The notes under the pieces were generated by a model, which was given only the letters and a program-made list of their open reading frames with translations, was not told the DNA's origin and searched no databases. Shown here piece by piece: positions 46,894 to 55,683 of a stretch of DNA of 64,000 nucleotides; within the stretch, counting starts at the first letter, position 1, and every line of letters begins with the position of its first letter. The stretch lies in assembly GCF_001282625.1 (NCBI RefSeq), contig NZ_CTEJ01000002.1:64501-128500 (forward strand). The letters run 5' to 3'. Made by a program: the position numbers and the translations under genes. This DNA is from Lascolabacillus massiliensis (GTDB lineage: Bacteria > Bacteroidota > Bacteroidia > Bacteroidales > Dysgonomonadaceae).

Positions 46894-47676
46894 ATGCTCA
46901 AGTATCATATTATTGAATCGGGATATTTCATGGGAGATGGAGGTGTTATGTTTGGCGCTGTACCAAAAAAGTATTGGTCTGCCAAGTATAAAACAGACGA
47001 AAACAATATGTGCGTTATGTCGATGCGCTGCCTTTTTATCGAAACCGAATCTCGCCGTATCCTAATTGATAACGGTCTGGGTAATAAACACAATAACAAA
47101 TTAAAATTCTTTCAACCACACAATACAGTAGATATTCGTAATGAAATACGTAAAATAGGCTATGAGCCGGAAGAAGTGACAGACGTGATCATATCTCACC
47201 TGCATTTTGATCATTGTGGGGGAAGCACTATATTAAATGATGACAATGAAGCTGTTCCTGCATACCCGAACGCCACATATCACGTTAGTCTAAAACAGTG
47301 GAATAATTATCGCAAGCCATCACTTTTTGAGAAAGGGTCATTTTTCGCAGATAATATTGAACCTGTATATGATGCTGGACAATTGAAGTTTGTTCTCGAA
47401 GATATTCAATTAGATGAAAATATAAGGTTAGAACTGTATGATGGTCATACCCCCGGACAGATTGCCGTATTGTTTGAAAATGAGGATGGTAAATATGCTT
47501 TCCCCGGTGATGTTGTACCTACATCTCTAAACCTGCAATTAAGTTGGTTATGTGCATACGACAACAGTATGGTTGTTGCAATGGAGGAGAAAAAGCGATT
47601 TATGGACAAAGCCAAAGCTGATAATCGCACCCTGATTTTTTATCACGATGCATATACTACTACGGGAAAGTTTTAA
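46894..47676 (+). CDS. MBL-fold metallohydrolase
   Basis: 260 aa with the metallo-beta-lactamase zinc motif ISHLHFDHCGG (HxHxDH, about residue 94), a third ligand in YDGHTPGQIAVLF and an Asp in FPGDVVPTS. The N-terminal strand pattern YHIIESGYFMGDGG suits lactonase- or hydrolase-like members acting on small molecules. No signal peptide, so cytosolic. Substrate unknown. It converges with the gene at 47685, stops 8 bp apart. Confidence 0.88.
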   Translation: MLKYHIIESGYFMGDGGVMFGAVPKKYWSAKYKTDENNMCVMSMRCLFIETESRRILIDNGLGNKHNNKLKFFQPHNTVDIRNEIRKIGYEPEEVTDVIISHLHFDHCGGSTILNDDNEAVPAYPNATYHVSLKQWNNYRKPSLFEKGSFFADNIEPVYDAGQLKFVLEDIQLDENIRLELYDGHTPGQIAVLFENEDGKYAFPGDVVPTSLNLQLSWLCAYDNSMVVAMEEKKRFMDKAKADNRTLIFYHDAYTTTGKF

Positions 47677-47684
47677 TCAATTCC

Positions 47685-48101
47685 CTACTCTTTCTTGGTA
47701 TGAATAATAATAACAGCCTCACTGTTTTCTTCCGGTTCAACTACAACCTGTAAACAGATAACCATGTTGTCACGAGGCTCATCAGCAAGATACTCATAAG
47801 TTACATAACCATCTTTCTGAAAGGTGATAACACCACCTTTAACTACTTCAATAGAAAATTTCCCCTCTTTATCAGAGATTGTTTCCTCACTTGTGGACAC
47901 TGCTTCAATTAGAACATCGGAAATTCTTTCACCCTGACAAGTTACATAGCCGGAGACAGTAATATTATTACCATTTGGTTTAACATCATCGCCTTTAGCA
48001 TCTGTAATGTTAAAAGTTAGGAGTGAGACAAACAACACCATCAAAGGAATTCTGAAAGGATGCCTTCCGTTTTTCTTTAAATAGACTCTGTTTTTCATCA
48101 T
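47685..48101 (-). CDS. carboxypeptidase-regulatory-like exported protein
   Basis: About 138 aa from MMKNRVYLKK (48101/48098); the frame extends to 48188 but those residues are not signal-like. A membrane/signal segment (FRIPLMVLFVSLLTFNITDA) is followed by one CarboxypepD_reg-like beta-sandwich: VSGYVTCQGERISDVLIEA, SDKEGKFSIEVVKGG, FQKDGYVTYEY. This domain usually precedes a TonB receptor barrel or peptidase, but here it stands alone. Role unknown. Confidence 0.7.
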   Translation of the reverse strand: MMKNRVYLKKNGRHPFRIPLMVLFVSLLTFNITDAKGDDVKPNGNNITVSGYVTCQGERISDVLIEAVSTSEETISDKEGKFSIEVVKGGVITFQKDGYVTYEYLADEPRDNMVICLQVVVEPEENSEAVIIIHTKKE

Positions 48102-48389
48102 AATCGTTGGTGTTTTATGTTTATAGTTAGATGCCTTAACAGTACGAACTATAAACTTGTGTAATTTAAGGAGTTTAACGGTTAACAAATATAATTATTA
48201 TTTTCAATAATCAAACACAATTAACATTTTTAACATAAAACTTCATTGTTAACTTAGCCTTATTTCAGACACTAAAAGTTTATTCCTACTCCACTATTTT
48301 CTCTTATATAAAAGGAGAATATAAGAACCAGATAAGAACGAATCAAGAACCAATTAAGAAAAAGCTATCTTTCATGCGACGGTTTTCAT

Positions 48390-48397
48390 TATCTTTG
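48390..48397 (+). promoter_or_regulatory. -7 box for radical SAM gene
   Basis: TATCTTTG fits TAnnTTTG, 24 bp upstream of the ATG at 48421. Confidence 0.5.
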
Positions 48398-48420
48398 TTG
48401 TTGTAAAATAACAAACCACA

Positions 48421-50079
48421 ATGAAAGTTCATCTCACCACTTTTAATGCTAAATATATTCATACATCTATGGCATTGCGCTGGCTTTATGTTGTAAATAA
48501 AGACCGGTTTGACCTGTCTTTTAGCGAATATACTATAAAGGAGAGCGTATCTGTCGTGGCAGATACTATCTTGGAGGGAGGATATGATGTTGTAGGGATA
48601 AGTGTCTCTATTTGGAATGTGAAACAAAGTCGTGAACTTGCCAAAATACTAAAAGAGCAAAATCCTGATATAATAATAATTACTGGTGGTCCAGAAGTTA
48701 GTTATGAACCTCAGTTTTTTATTAATAACTGGGATGTTGACTATGTAGTAAGCGGTGAAGGTGAATTTGTATTGGGGCAGTTGCTTGATGCTTTGCAAAA
48801 AGGCAATAACCTGAATATTGATAGTGTTTCATCAAAATACAACATCAGTTATAAGACTGCACAGGCGGATATTACTGAACTGATAAAATTTCCATCTCCA
48901 TATCGGTTGGAATTTGATAATAATGAACGCAGGAACAGGATAACTTATTTCGAAACCTCAAGAGGTTGTCCATACTTTTGCCAATACTGTTTGTCATCGC
49001 TGGAAAAAGGAGTGAGATATTTTCCCGGAGAATATATTGTGGAGAATTTAAAGTACCTTATTGATAGTGATGTAAAACAGATCAAGTTTTTAGATCGCAC
49101 CTTCAATCTCAATAAAAAAAATACCATGACAGTATTTGATTTTCTTATTGAAAATCACAGACCTGGTCTGAACTGCCAGTTTGAAATTTATGCCGACCTG
49201 TTGAATGATGAAACTATTGAGTATCTGAACAGCAAAGTTCCTAAAAACTATTTCAGATTTGAAATAGGAATTCAATCTACTCATGAACCTACCAATGTTG
49301 CTGTAAAAAGAAATCAGAATTTCTCATTATTATCTTCCAATATAGAGAAAATCATGAAAGGAGATGTTATTGATCTCCATTTAGATTTGATTGCGGGTTT
49401 GCCTTTTGAGACTTTTGACCAATTCAGAAAGTCTTTTAATGATGTATTTCGTTTGAGAGCAAAAGAGGTGCAGTTAGGATTTTTAAAGCTGTTGAGAGGT
49501 ACAAATCTACGAAGAGATGCTTTGATTTATGGATATAAGTTTTACAATGAAGCACCATATGAGATTATTTCTGGTAATGATATTTCGGAAGTAGAGTTAG
49601 AAAGAATAAGAGATGTTGAAGAGGCACTTGACAAGTTTTGGAATAGCGGTAGATTCGCTTCAACAATGAATTTTTTGTTTGAAGGTCCCTATTTTGACAA
49701 ATACTTCGATTTTTTTGATGAGATGGGGCATTATTACAAAGTAAAAAATTTACCACGTATGGGGTATCAGCTTGAGGATCTGTTTAACTATCTTGATCAG
49801 TTTCTTAAATCCAAAGGAATTGATGCTTGTGATTTTCTACGTGAAGATTATTACTCAAATTTTAAAATCAGACCAACTGGATATTGGTCTGATGATATCA
49901 GTAAAGCTGAGCGTAAAAAGCTCCTCTATACAATTGGTCAGGATAAAGACTTCCTGAGTAAGCATAACTTAACTAGAAAAATTATAGAGAAACAAACTGC
50001 TATAAACCCTCTTAAAGATGGTGGTTACTTATTGACAATATTCTTCGGGAATAAGAAACAAGAGTTAGTTTATTTCTGA
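48421..50079 (+). CDS. B12-binding-domain radical SAM protein, DUF4080 type
   Basis: 552 aa. An N-terminal cobalamin-binding-like Rossmann domain (VGISVSIWNVKQSRELAKIL, IIITGGPEVSYEPQ) precedes a radical SAM core with SRGCPYFCQYCLSS (CxxxCxxC, about residue 185) and a C-terminal DUF4080 domain (RPTGYWSDDISKAERKK). Members are anaerobe-associated and of unknown substrate. The N-terminal domain lacks an obvious DxHxxG motif, so cobalamin binding may be base-off or lost. Single gene with its own promoter. Confidence 0.88.
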   Translation: MKVHLTTFNAKYIHTSMALRWLYVVNKDRFDLSFSEYTIKESVSVVADTILEGGYDVVGISVSIWNVKQSRELAKILKEQNPDIIIITGGPEVSYEPQFFINNWDVDYVVSGEGEFVLGQLLDALQKGNNLNIDSVSSKYNISYKTAQADITELIKFPSPYRLEFDNNERRNRITYFETSRGCPYFCQYCLSSLEKGVRYFPGEYIVENLKYLIDSDVKQIKFLDRTFNLNKKNTMTVFDFLIENHRPGLNCQFEIYADLLNDETIEYLNSKVPKNYFRFEIGIQSTHEPTNVAVKRNQNFSLLSSNIEKIMKGDVIDLHLDLIAGLPFETFDQFRKSFNDVFRLRAKEVQLGFLKLLRGTNLRRDALIYGYKFYNEAPYEIISGNDISEVELERIRDVEEALDKFWNSGRFASTMNFLFEGPYFDKYFDFFDEMGHYYKVKNLPRMGYQLEDLFNYLDQFLKSKGIDACDFLREDYYSNFKIRPTGYWSDDISKAERKKLLYTIGQDKDFLSKHNLTRKIIEKQTAINPLKDGGYLLTIFFGNKKQELVYF

Positions 50080-50123
50080 TATAATAGTATAAGATTATAT
50101 TGATAGCCTCTATATTATTTTTT

Positions 50124-51581
50124 TTACTTGGTTTGTTTTTTGATTTTTCGTTTAATTATAATCACTCCATTATTACCTTCTTCACCATACTTATCAACTG
50201 CAGGTTCATCTTTTAAAACAGTTACACTTTCTATATCTGTTGAATCTTTAATATTCAGGTCGAAATCCTTAGGCATTTTTTCTCCATCTATAATAATCAA
50301 ACGTTTTTCAATATTTTTTTTAACACCCTCATTGATTTCAATTTCACTTATATTCGGATTGCTTTTAGTTGTTATTATAATTACTCCATCCTTGCCCTCT
50401 TCGCCATATTGTTCTATTGATGCTTTGCTTTTCAATACATTAACTGCTAGGATATCATTTGGGTTGATTTTTTTAATCGCCTCTTTTGCAACCTTTTCAC
50501 CATCAACAATATAAAGTAGATTATCAACACCTTCTCCTCTCAATTGAATCTCTGTTTGAATTTCTTTTCTGACTCTTGTTAAAGTGTCAATTTTTGTTTC
50601 ACTAATTTTCACAACGTCAGTATCAACTTCAACTAACACAGAATCCATCGATAGAGTTCTAACCACTTTAATTGGCTTTGCAGGCTCTTCTTCAACTGTT
50701 TGGGCATTAAGTTTAGGAATTGAAAGTACAATCATAGAAAGTAGTAAAACAGGCAAAACAGCTGTATAAGCCCATTTCTTTCGGTTGTTTGTTTTTGTTT
50801 TAATCATCATAGTAATTCTTTTGTGCAAATCGCGCTTACGGAAATTATTTGCCAGAGCAAACGTATGTTCCCCCACGCTTTTGCGGATTAATAAAAGTTG
50901 ATATAGTTTTATGTCGACGCCATTATTAATAACCTCTTCATCAGCCTGAAATTCGTGAACTGACTGTATTTCGCGTTTAAGCAACCATGAAAATGGATTG
51001 AACCAAAACAGGCATGTAAAGAGGTCAACAAGAATCAAATCTGCAGAGTGATTCTTTAGAATATGAACTTTTTCATGGCGAATAATAGCTCCATCTATGT
51101 CGGTGTTATAATCCCGTCTGGATATTACAATATAATTTAACCAACTAAAAGGAGCCACTTCACTGTCTGAAATACAAAGATTTATATTATAAGTAATCAG
51201 ATGCTTCTCAGAACCTTGAATTATCTTTATGATCTGTATCAATCCAATAATGTATCGACATAGAAAGAATAGCGCTCCCGACAATAATATTGTAGAGATA
51301 ATCAGAATCCACGGAATTACAGTGGAGTGCTGATTAACCTCCAATTGATCAAAACTTTCAAGTAGAGATAAATCCATTATATAAGAACTCCCTTCTTGCA
51401 CATTATTTGGTAAAAAATCAAAATGAAAAAATGGGAGTATTACACTAATAAACAGTATAATTATTAATAAACAACGATTTACTGTGTGAAATGTATTTTT
51501 ACAGAAGAAGAGTTTATAAAAACCATAAAACAGTGACAGAATTATGGATGATCGAAGCATGTATAACAGAACAGGTTCCAT
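50124..51581 (-). CDS. BlaR1-type M56 metallopeptidase with TonB-plug-like tail repeats
   Basis: 485 aa. N-terminal membrane helices (SSIILSLFYGFYKLFF, LLIIILFISVILPFFHF, IISTILLSGALFFLC) frame a cytoplasmic zincin with HEKVHILKNHSADLIL (HExxH) and EFQADEEVI as third-ligand region. A last helix (AYTAVLPVLLLSMIVLS) leads into a periplasmic tail holding two copies of a plug-like unit: YIVDGEKVAKEAIK ... EQYGEEGKDGVIII and IIIDGEKMPKDFD ... DKYGEEGNNGVIII. It is the sensor/protease partner of the BlaI repressor 5 bp upstream; it should cleave BlaI on a periplasmic signal. No penicillin-binding sensor domain is present, so the signal is probably not a beta-lactam. Confidence 0.9.
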   Translation of the reverse strand: MEPVLLYMLRSSIILSLFYGFYKLFFCKNTFHTVNRCLLIIILFISVILPFFHFDFLPNNVQEGSSYIMDLSLLESFDQLEVNQHSTVIPWILIISTILLSGALFFLCRYIIGLIQIIKIIQGSEKHLITYNINLCISDSEVAPFSWLNYIVISRRDYNTDIDGAIIRHEKVHILKNHSADLILVDLFTCLFWFNPFSWLLKREIQSVHEFQADEEVINNGVDIKLYQLLLIRKSVGEHTFALANNFRKRDLHKRITMMIKTKTNNRKKWAYTAVLPVLLLSMIVLSIPKLNAQTVEEEPAKPIKVVRTLSMDSVLVEVDTDVVKISETKIDTLTRVRKEIQTEIQLRGEGVDNLLYIVDGEKVAKEAIKKINPNDILAVNVLKSKASIEQYGEEGKDGVIIITTKSNPNISEIEINEGVKKNIEKRLIIIDGEKMPKDFDLNIKDSTDIESVTVLKDEPAVDKYGEEGNNGVIIIKRKIKKQTK

Positions 51582-51585
51582 ATCA

Positions 51586-51972
51586 TTATTTTTTAGACGT
51601 TTTACTACTTAATTTTTCAACTTCATCAAGAAGTTTTCGAACTTCATCTACCGAAATATTATCGTCCTTAATCAAAGATGATACAACACTCAGATAAGAG
51701 TTATCAAAATACTTTTTAATCACACTTTTTAAGTTACCTTTCCTGTAATCTTCCTTACTTATAACAACAAAATATCTGTATGTAGTACCAAAAGTAGTGT
51801 GTGACAAATAACCTTTTTCTTCTAATGAGCGTACATAAGTTGATAAAGTATTAAAGTGGGGTTTTGGATCAGGGTATTTTTCAACAAGCTCTTTAACAAA
51901 CAGTGGTCCATATTCCCAAAAATATTGCATCACCTCCTCTTCTTTGGCTGTTAATTCTTTTATCGACTGCAT
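51586..51972 (-). CDS. BlaI/MecI/CopY family repressor
   Basis: 128 aa. Winged helix-turn-helix: ELTAKEEEVMQYFWEYGPLF, FNTLSTYVRSLEEKGYLSH, then the C-terminal dimerisation helix (VRKLLDEVEKLSSK). The linker between the domains is the site normally cut by BlaR1. It is the first gene of the blaI-M56 operon. The promoter has TATGTTTG at 52044-52051 (minus strand), directly abutting three 21-bp operator units, so autoregulation is expected. Confidence 0.93.
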   Translation of the reverse strand: MQSIKELTAKEEEVMQYFWEYGPLFVKELVEKYPDPKPHFNTLSTYVRSLEEKGYLSHTTFGTTYRYFVVISKEDYRKGNLKSVIKKYFDNSYLSVVSSLIKDDNISVDEVRKLLDEVEKLSSKTSKK

Positions 51973-52043
51973 AATATTATATTTTGTATACTTACTTAAA
52001 CTATCTTTTTCTTGAGAAAAACTTTCCTAAATAAATTCAGATG

Positions 52044-52051
52044 CAAACATA
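52044..52051 (-). promoter_or_regulatory. -7 box of blaI-like operon
   Basis: TATGTTTG on the minus strand fits TAnnTTTG and overlaps the edge of the operator array by one base. Confidence 0.5.
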
Positions 52052-52113
52052 ACTATAATTATTAGTTTATTAACTATATCTTATAGTTTTTAAACTATAA
52101 CTTTTAGTTAAAG
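52051..52113. promoter_or_regulatory. three tandem 21-bp BlaI-type operator units
   Basis: Three units start at 52051, 52072 and 52093, each exactly 21 bp and each containing the dyad AACTA-N7-TAGTT (for example AACTATATCTTATAGTT in the middle unit, a perfect 7-3-7 palindrome). The array lies directly upstream of the blaI -7 box, so bound repressor would cover the promoter. Confidence 0.7.
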
Positions 52114-52220
52114 ATATCTAAATTATTTTATGACACTGATATTCAAATACCTTATAAATTTTTTGCATAAGCTATCATTGATTTATATATTTGCTAAATC
52201 ATTTATAATAAAATCGTTCC

Positions 52221-53309
52221 ATGAATAAAAAACTCTTGATTTTAGTAATACTCACACAAGTATGTTTAACGATTACATCTCAAACACCGGTTCTGACAAA
52301 TGACTCTGCGCGCAATTCAATAGACATATTAAAAAAAACAGTTGAGGATTATCAGCACCGCTTTGATATACTAGAAAAACAGATAGATGATCTGCTTTGG
52401 TTTGAGAGGCTGGGTGATGTAGCATTTATTGATAAAGTTAGACTAACCAGCAGTCCACGCTGGAAACCTAAAGATCAGAATGATAGATTCGCGGAAAACA
52501 AGCTTCAGTTTTATTCATATGTGTTTATTCCGAAAGACATCAACAGGAAAAAGAAATATCCACTTATAGTTCTACCACATAGTGGCATTCATGCTAACTT
52601 CTCAACCTATTACTATCATATTGTAAGAGAGTTTATTTCACAGGGGTATATTGTAGTTTCTGCTGAATATCGAGGAAGTACTGGTTACGGTAAAGCAACT
52701 TATGAGAACATTGACTATGGAGGACGCGAAAATGATGATGTTATGGCTAGCCGTAATTACATAATTGAAAATTATAACATTGTTGACTCTACAAGAGTTG
52801 GTATTGTTGGCTGGAGTCATGGTGGCATGATATCGCTGATGCAAATCCTGCAATATGGCGATAAATATAGCTGTGCTTTTGCAGGAGTTCCGGTTAGTGA
52901 TTTGGAGAACAGACTCGCATCGCATGACAAGAGCTATTCTGATTATTTTACTGCTCCATATCATATAGGTGAATCGATAGATGAAAACCCTGATGAGTAT
53001 TTGAGGAGATCCCCAACAACTTATGCTAAGAATTTGAGCAAACCACTACTCATTTACACTAACACAAATGACAATGACGTTTATGTTGAAGAGGTGAAAC
53101 TTATGATAGAAACCCTGAAAATATATGATAAGAAATTTGAGTATAAGATTTTCGAAAATGCATCAGGTGGTCACGGTTTTGACAGGATTGATACAAAGGA
53201 GGCAACTGATATAAGATATACTGTGCACAAATTTTTAGAAAGATATCTGAATCCTCCCAAACCATTTAAATCTCAAGCACAAATGCGAAAAGCAGCATAT
53301 GGTTTTTGA
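52221..53309 (+). CDS. S9-like alpha/beta hydrolase, exported
   Basis: 362 aa. Signal peptide (LLILVILTQVCLTITSQ), then a prolyl-oligopeptidase-type catalytic domain: RGSTGYGKATYENID and VGIVGWSHGGMISLM, the nucleophile elbow GWSHGG (Ser about residue 199), with YTNTNDNDV for the Asp and GGHGFDR for the His. The usual N-terminal beta-propeller of S9 peptidases is absent; a helical N-terminal segment is present instead. Likely a periplasmic peptidase or esterase. It is divergent from the blaI operon and could share its regulation, because the operator array lies between them, 108 bp upstream. Confidence 0.83.
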   Translation: MNKKLLILVILTQVCLTITSQTPVLTNDSARNSIDILKKTVEDYQHRFDILEKQIDDLLWFERLGDVAFIDKVRLTSSPRWKPKDQNDRFAENKLQFYSYVFIPKDINRKKKYPLIVLPHSGIHANFSTYYYHIVREFISQGYIVVSAEYRGSTGYGKATYENIDYGGRENDDVMASRNYIIENYNIVDSTRVGIVGWSHGGMISLMQILQYGDKYSCAFAGVPVSDLENRLASHDKSYSDYFTAPYHIGESIDENPDEYLRRSPTTYAKNLSKPLLIYTNTNDNDVYVEEVKLMIETLKIYDKKFEYKIFENASGGHGFDRIDTKEATDIRYTVHKFLERYLNPPKPFKSQAQMRKAAYGF

Positions 53310-53318
53310 AAAAATTAT

Positions 53319-53326
53319 TACCTTTG
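53319..53326 (+). promoter_or_regulatory. -7 box for M3 peptidase
   Basis: TACCTTTG fits TAnnTTTG, 41 bp upstream of the ATG at 53367. Confidence 0.45.
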
Positions 53327-53366
53327 TCTCTTAGCTAAGTAAATACGTAACAAATTTATAAATTTA

Positions 53367-55487
53367 ATGAAAAAAGTATTTTTAATTTTATTCGCATCTA
53401 TGGCAATATTAGCTTGCAATACGCAGCAAAAAGAGGGTGCAACGGGTGAAAAGGGAGCGATTTTCTTGACAGAGTTTGACACTCCTTATGGAACTCCCCC
53501 GTTTGACAGAATCACTTTTGAAGATTACAAACCTGCATTCATGGCAGGAATGAAACAACAGACGGAAGAGGTAAACGCAATAATTAATAACCCGGAAGAA
53601 CCTACTTTCGAGAATACTATCGAGGCACTTGATAATAGTGGAGCAATACTAACTCGTGTATCACGAGTATTCTATGGAATAAGAGGTGCAAATACAAACG
53701 ACTCAATAAGAGCTCTTGCTGAGGAGTTGTCGCCAATTCTCTCGGAACACAACGATAATATCTATCTTAACGAACAGCTTTTTGCCCGCATTAAGGCTAT
53801 TCATGATGATACAGCATCAATGAACCTGAAAACAGAACAGTATCGTCTGCTTGACGAATATTATAAGAGTTTTGTTCGCTCAGGTATTATGCTAAGTGAA
53901 GATGATAAATCTAGATTACGTGAGATTAATAAAGAGCTTTCAGGATTAACCCTGAGATTTGGAAATAACCTTCTTAATGAGACTAACAGTTATAAATTAG
54001 TTATTGATAACGAAGAAGATCTTGCAGGACTGCCTGAGGCTGTTAAAGCAACAGCTGCCAGTGCAGCAAAAGCAGCCGGTGAAGAGGGTAAATGGGTGTT
54101 TGGATTGCAAAAACCAAGTTGGTTGCCATTCTTGCAATATGCTGACAACCGTGATCTGCGTGAAAAGTTGTATAAGGCAATGTATATGCGTGGTGATAAC
54201 GATAATGAAAATGACAATAAGGCAGTTATCAATGATATAGTAAACCTTAGAATTGAAAAGGCTAATCTTTTGGGTTATGATTCACATGCTCATTATACAC
54301 TTGATGAGAACATGGCAAAAACACCTGAGAATGTATATAAACTGCTTAACGAACTGTGGGACTATGCTCTGCCACAGGCTAAGAAAGAGGCTGCTGAACT
54401 ACAGAAACTTATTGATGCTGAAGGTGGCAATTTTAAACTTCAGTCGTGGGATTGGTGGTATTATACCGAAAAACTACGTGAAAAGAAGTACAATCTGAAC
54501 GAGGAAGAAACAAAGCCATATTTCAAAATGGAAAATGTTCGCGAAGGTGTTTTTGAAGTTGCTAACAGACTGTGGGGACTGAATTTCAGAAAACTGGATA
54601 ACGTGGATGTTTATCATCCGGAAGTTGAAGCTTATGAAGTTCTGGATGAAGATGGATCGCATCTGGCAGTGTTTTATACCGACTACTTCCCTCGCGAAAG
54701 TAAAAACGCTGGTGCCTGGATGAGCAGTTTCAGAGGTCAGCAGGTATTAAACGGAGAAAATATTCGTCCTTTAATTTTTAACGTTGGCAACTTTACACGT
54801 CCAACCGATAACACTCCTTCTCTGTTGACTCTTGATGAGGTGGAAACTCTATTCCATGAATTTGGTCATGCTCTTCATGGGATGATGTCTAATGTTAATT
54901 ATGCAGGAGTTTCGGGAACAAGTGTTTCGCGCGACTTTGTAGAACTTCCTTCACAAATAATGGAGCATTGGGCTTTCCACCCTGAAGTAATAAAGTTATA
55001 TGCTAAACATTATGAGACGGGTGAAGTTATTCCTGATGAACTGATAGAAAAAATTAACACTGCTGCAAATTTTAATATGGGCTTTAATACTACAGAGCTT
55101 GTTGCGGCTGCGTTGCTGGATATGGACTATCATACACTTACTAAAAAAACTGACATTAATGTACGTGAGTTTGAAAAGGCAGCTATGAGTAAGATCGGTC
55201 TTATCGAAGAGATTATTCCACGTTACCGCAGTACCTATTTCTCTCATATATTCAGCGGAGGTTATTCTTCAGGATATTATGCATACCTGTGGGCAGAAGT
55301 ACTTGATGCTGATGCGTTCCAGGCTTTTGTTGAGAATGGTGTATTTGATAAAAACACAGCGAAATTGTTCCGTGATAATATTTTATCAAAGGGTAACTCA
55401 GATGACCCAATGACTCTTTATAAGAAATTCCGTGGTGCAGAACCAAATCCAAAATTTCTATTACAAAACAGAGGTTTTATTGACTAA
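53367..55487 (+). CDS. dcp: M3 family peptidyl-dipeptidase (Dcp-like), lipoprotein
   Basis: 706 aa. SPII signal FASMAILAC (Cys17), then the M3 helical fold with zinc site TLFHEFGHALHGM (HExxH, near residue 498), and the downstream SRDFVELPSQIMEHW region, third ligand and substrate Tyr motifs. It removes C-terminal dipeptides from oligopeptides, here probably in the periplasm at the membrane. Length fits the family (E. coli Dcp 681). Single gene with a good terminator after it. Confidence 0.92.
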   Translation: MKKVFLILFASMAILACNTQQKEGATGEKGAIFLTEFDTPYGTPPFDRITFEDYKPAFMAGMKQQTEEVNAIINNPEEPTFENTIEALDNSGAILTRVSRVFYGIRGANTNDSIRALAEELSPILSEHNDNIYLNEQLFARIKAIHDDTASMNLKTEQYRLLDEYYKSFVRSGIMLSEDDKSRLREINKELSGLTLRFGNNLLNETNSYKLVIDNEEDLAGLPEAVKATAASAAKAAGEEGKWVFGLQKPSWLPFLQYADNRDLREKLYKAMYMRGDNDNENDNKAVINDIVNLRIEKANLLGYDSHAHYTLDENMAKTPENVYKLLNELWDYALPQAKKEAAELQKLIDAEGGNFKLQSWDWWYYTEKLREKKYNLNEEETKPYFKMENVREGVFEVANRLWGLNFRKLDNVDVYHPEVEAYEVLDEDGSHLAVFYTDYFPRESKNAGAWMSSFRGQQVLNGENIRPLIFNVGNFTRPTDNTPSLLTLDEVETLFHEFGHALHGMMSNVNYAGVSGTSVSRDFVELPSQIMEHWAFHPEVIKLYAKHYETGEVIPDELIEKINTAANFNMGFNTTELVAAALLDMDYHTLTKKTDINVREFEKAAMSKIGLIEEIIPRYRSTYFSHIFSGGYSSGYYAYLWAEVLDADAFQAFVENGVFDKNTAKLFRDNILSKGNSDDPMTLYKKFRGAEPNPKFLLQNRGFID

Positions 55488-55510
55488 GAAATAATCAACT
55501 TTATATTATT

Positions 55511-55552
55511 AAATCACCGGATCGTTTAAAATAAAATAATCCGGTGATTTTG
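55511..55552 (+). terminator. intrinsic terminator of the M3 peptidase gene
   Basis: A 12-bp stem AAATCACCGGAT / ATCCGGTGATTT (55511-55522 and 55539-55550) with a 16-nt AT-rich loop, followed by a short T run, 23 bp after the stop. Confidence 0.85.
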
Positions 55553-55575
55553 TTCTTAAAAAGATAAAAAAAACG

Positions 55576-55583
55576 TATATTTG
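55576..55583 (+). promoter_or_regulatory. -7 box for secDF
   Basis: TATATTTG fits TAnnTTTG. A TTTG at 55549-55552 sits 23 bp upstream, close to the expected -33 spacing. It is about 100 bp from the ATG. Confidence 0.55.
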
Positions 55584-55597
55584 CACGCTTAAAAGAA

Positions 55598-55625
55598 AGA
55601 GGCATTAATGATGCCTCTGTTTTTA
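55598..55625 (+). terminator. terminator-like hairpin in the secDF leader
   Basis: An 8-bp stem AGAGGCAT / ATGCCTCT with a 5-nt loop followed by GTTTTT, 15 bp downstream of the -7 box and 59 bp before the secDF ATG. In this position it is a candidate transcription attenuator of secDF. I see no obvious alternative antiterminator stem. Confidence 0.6.
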
Positions 55626-55683
55626 CATTTAAATCGAGTTAATTGCTTAAAGAATAACAAATCGTAACAAAAGTAATATTGAA

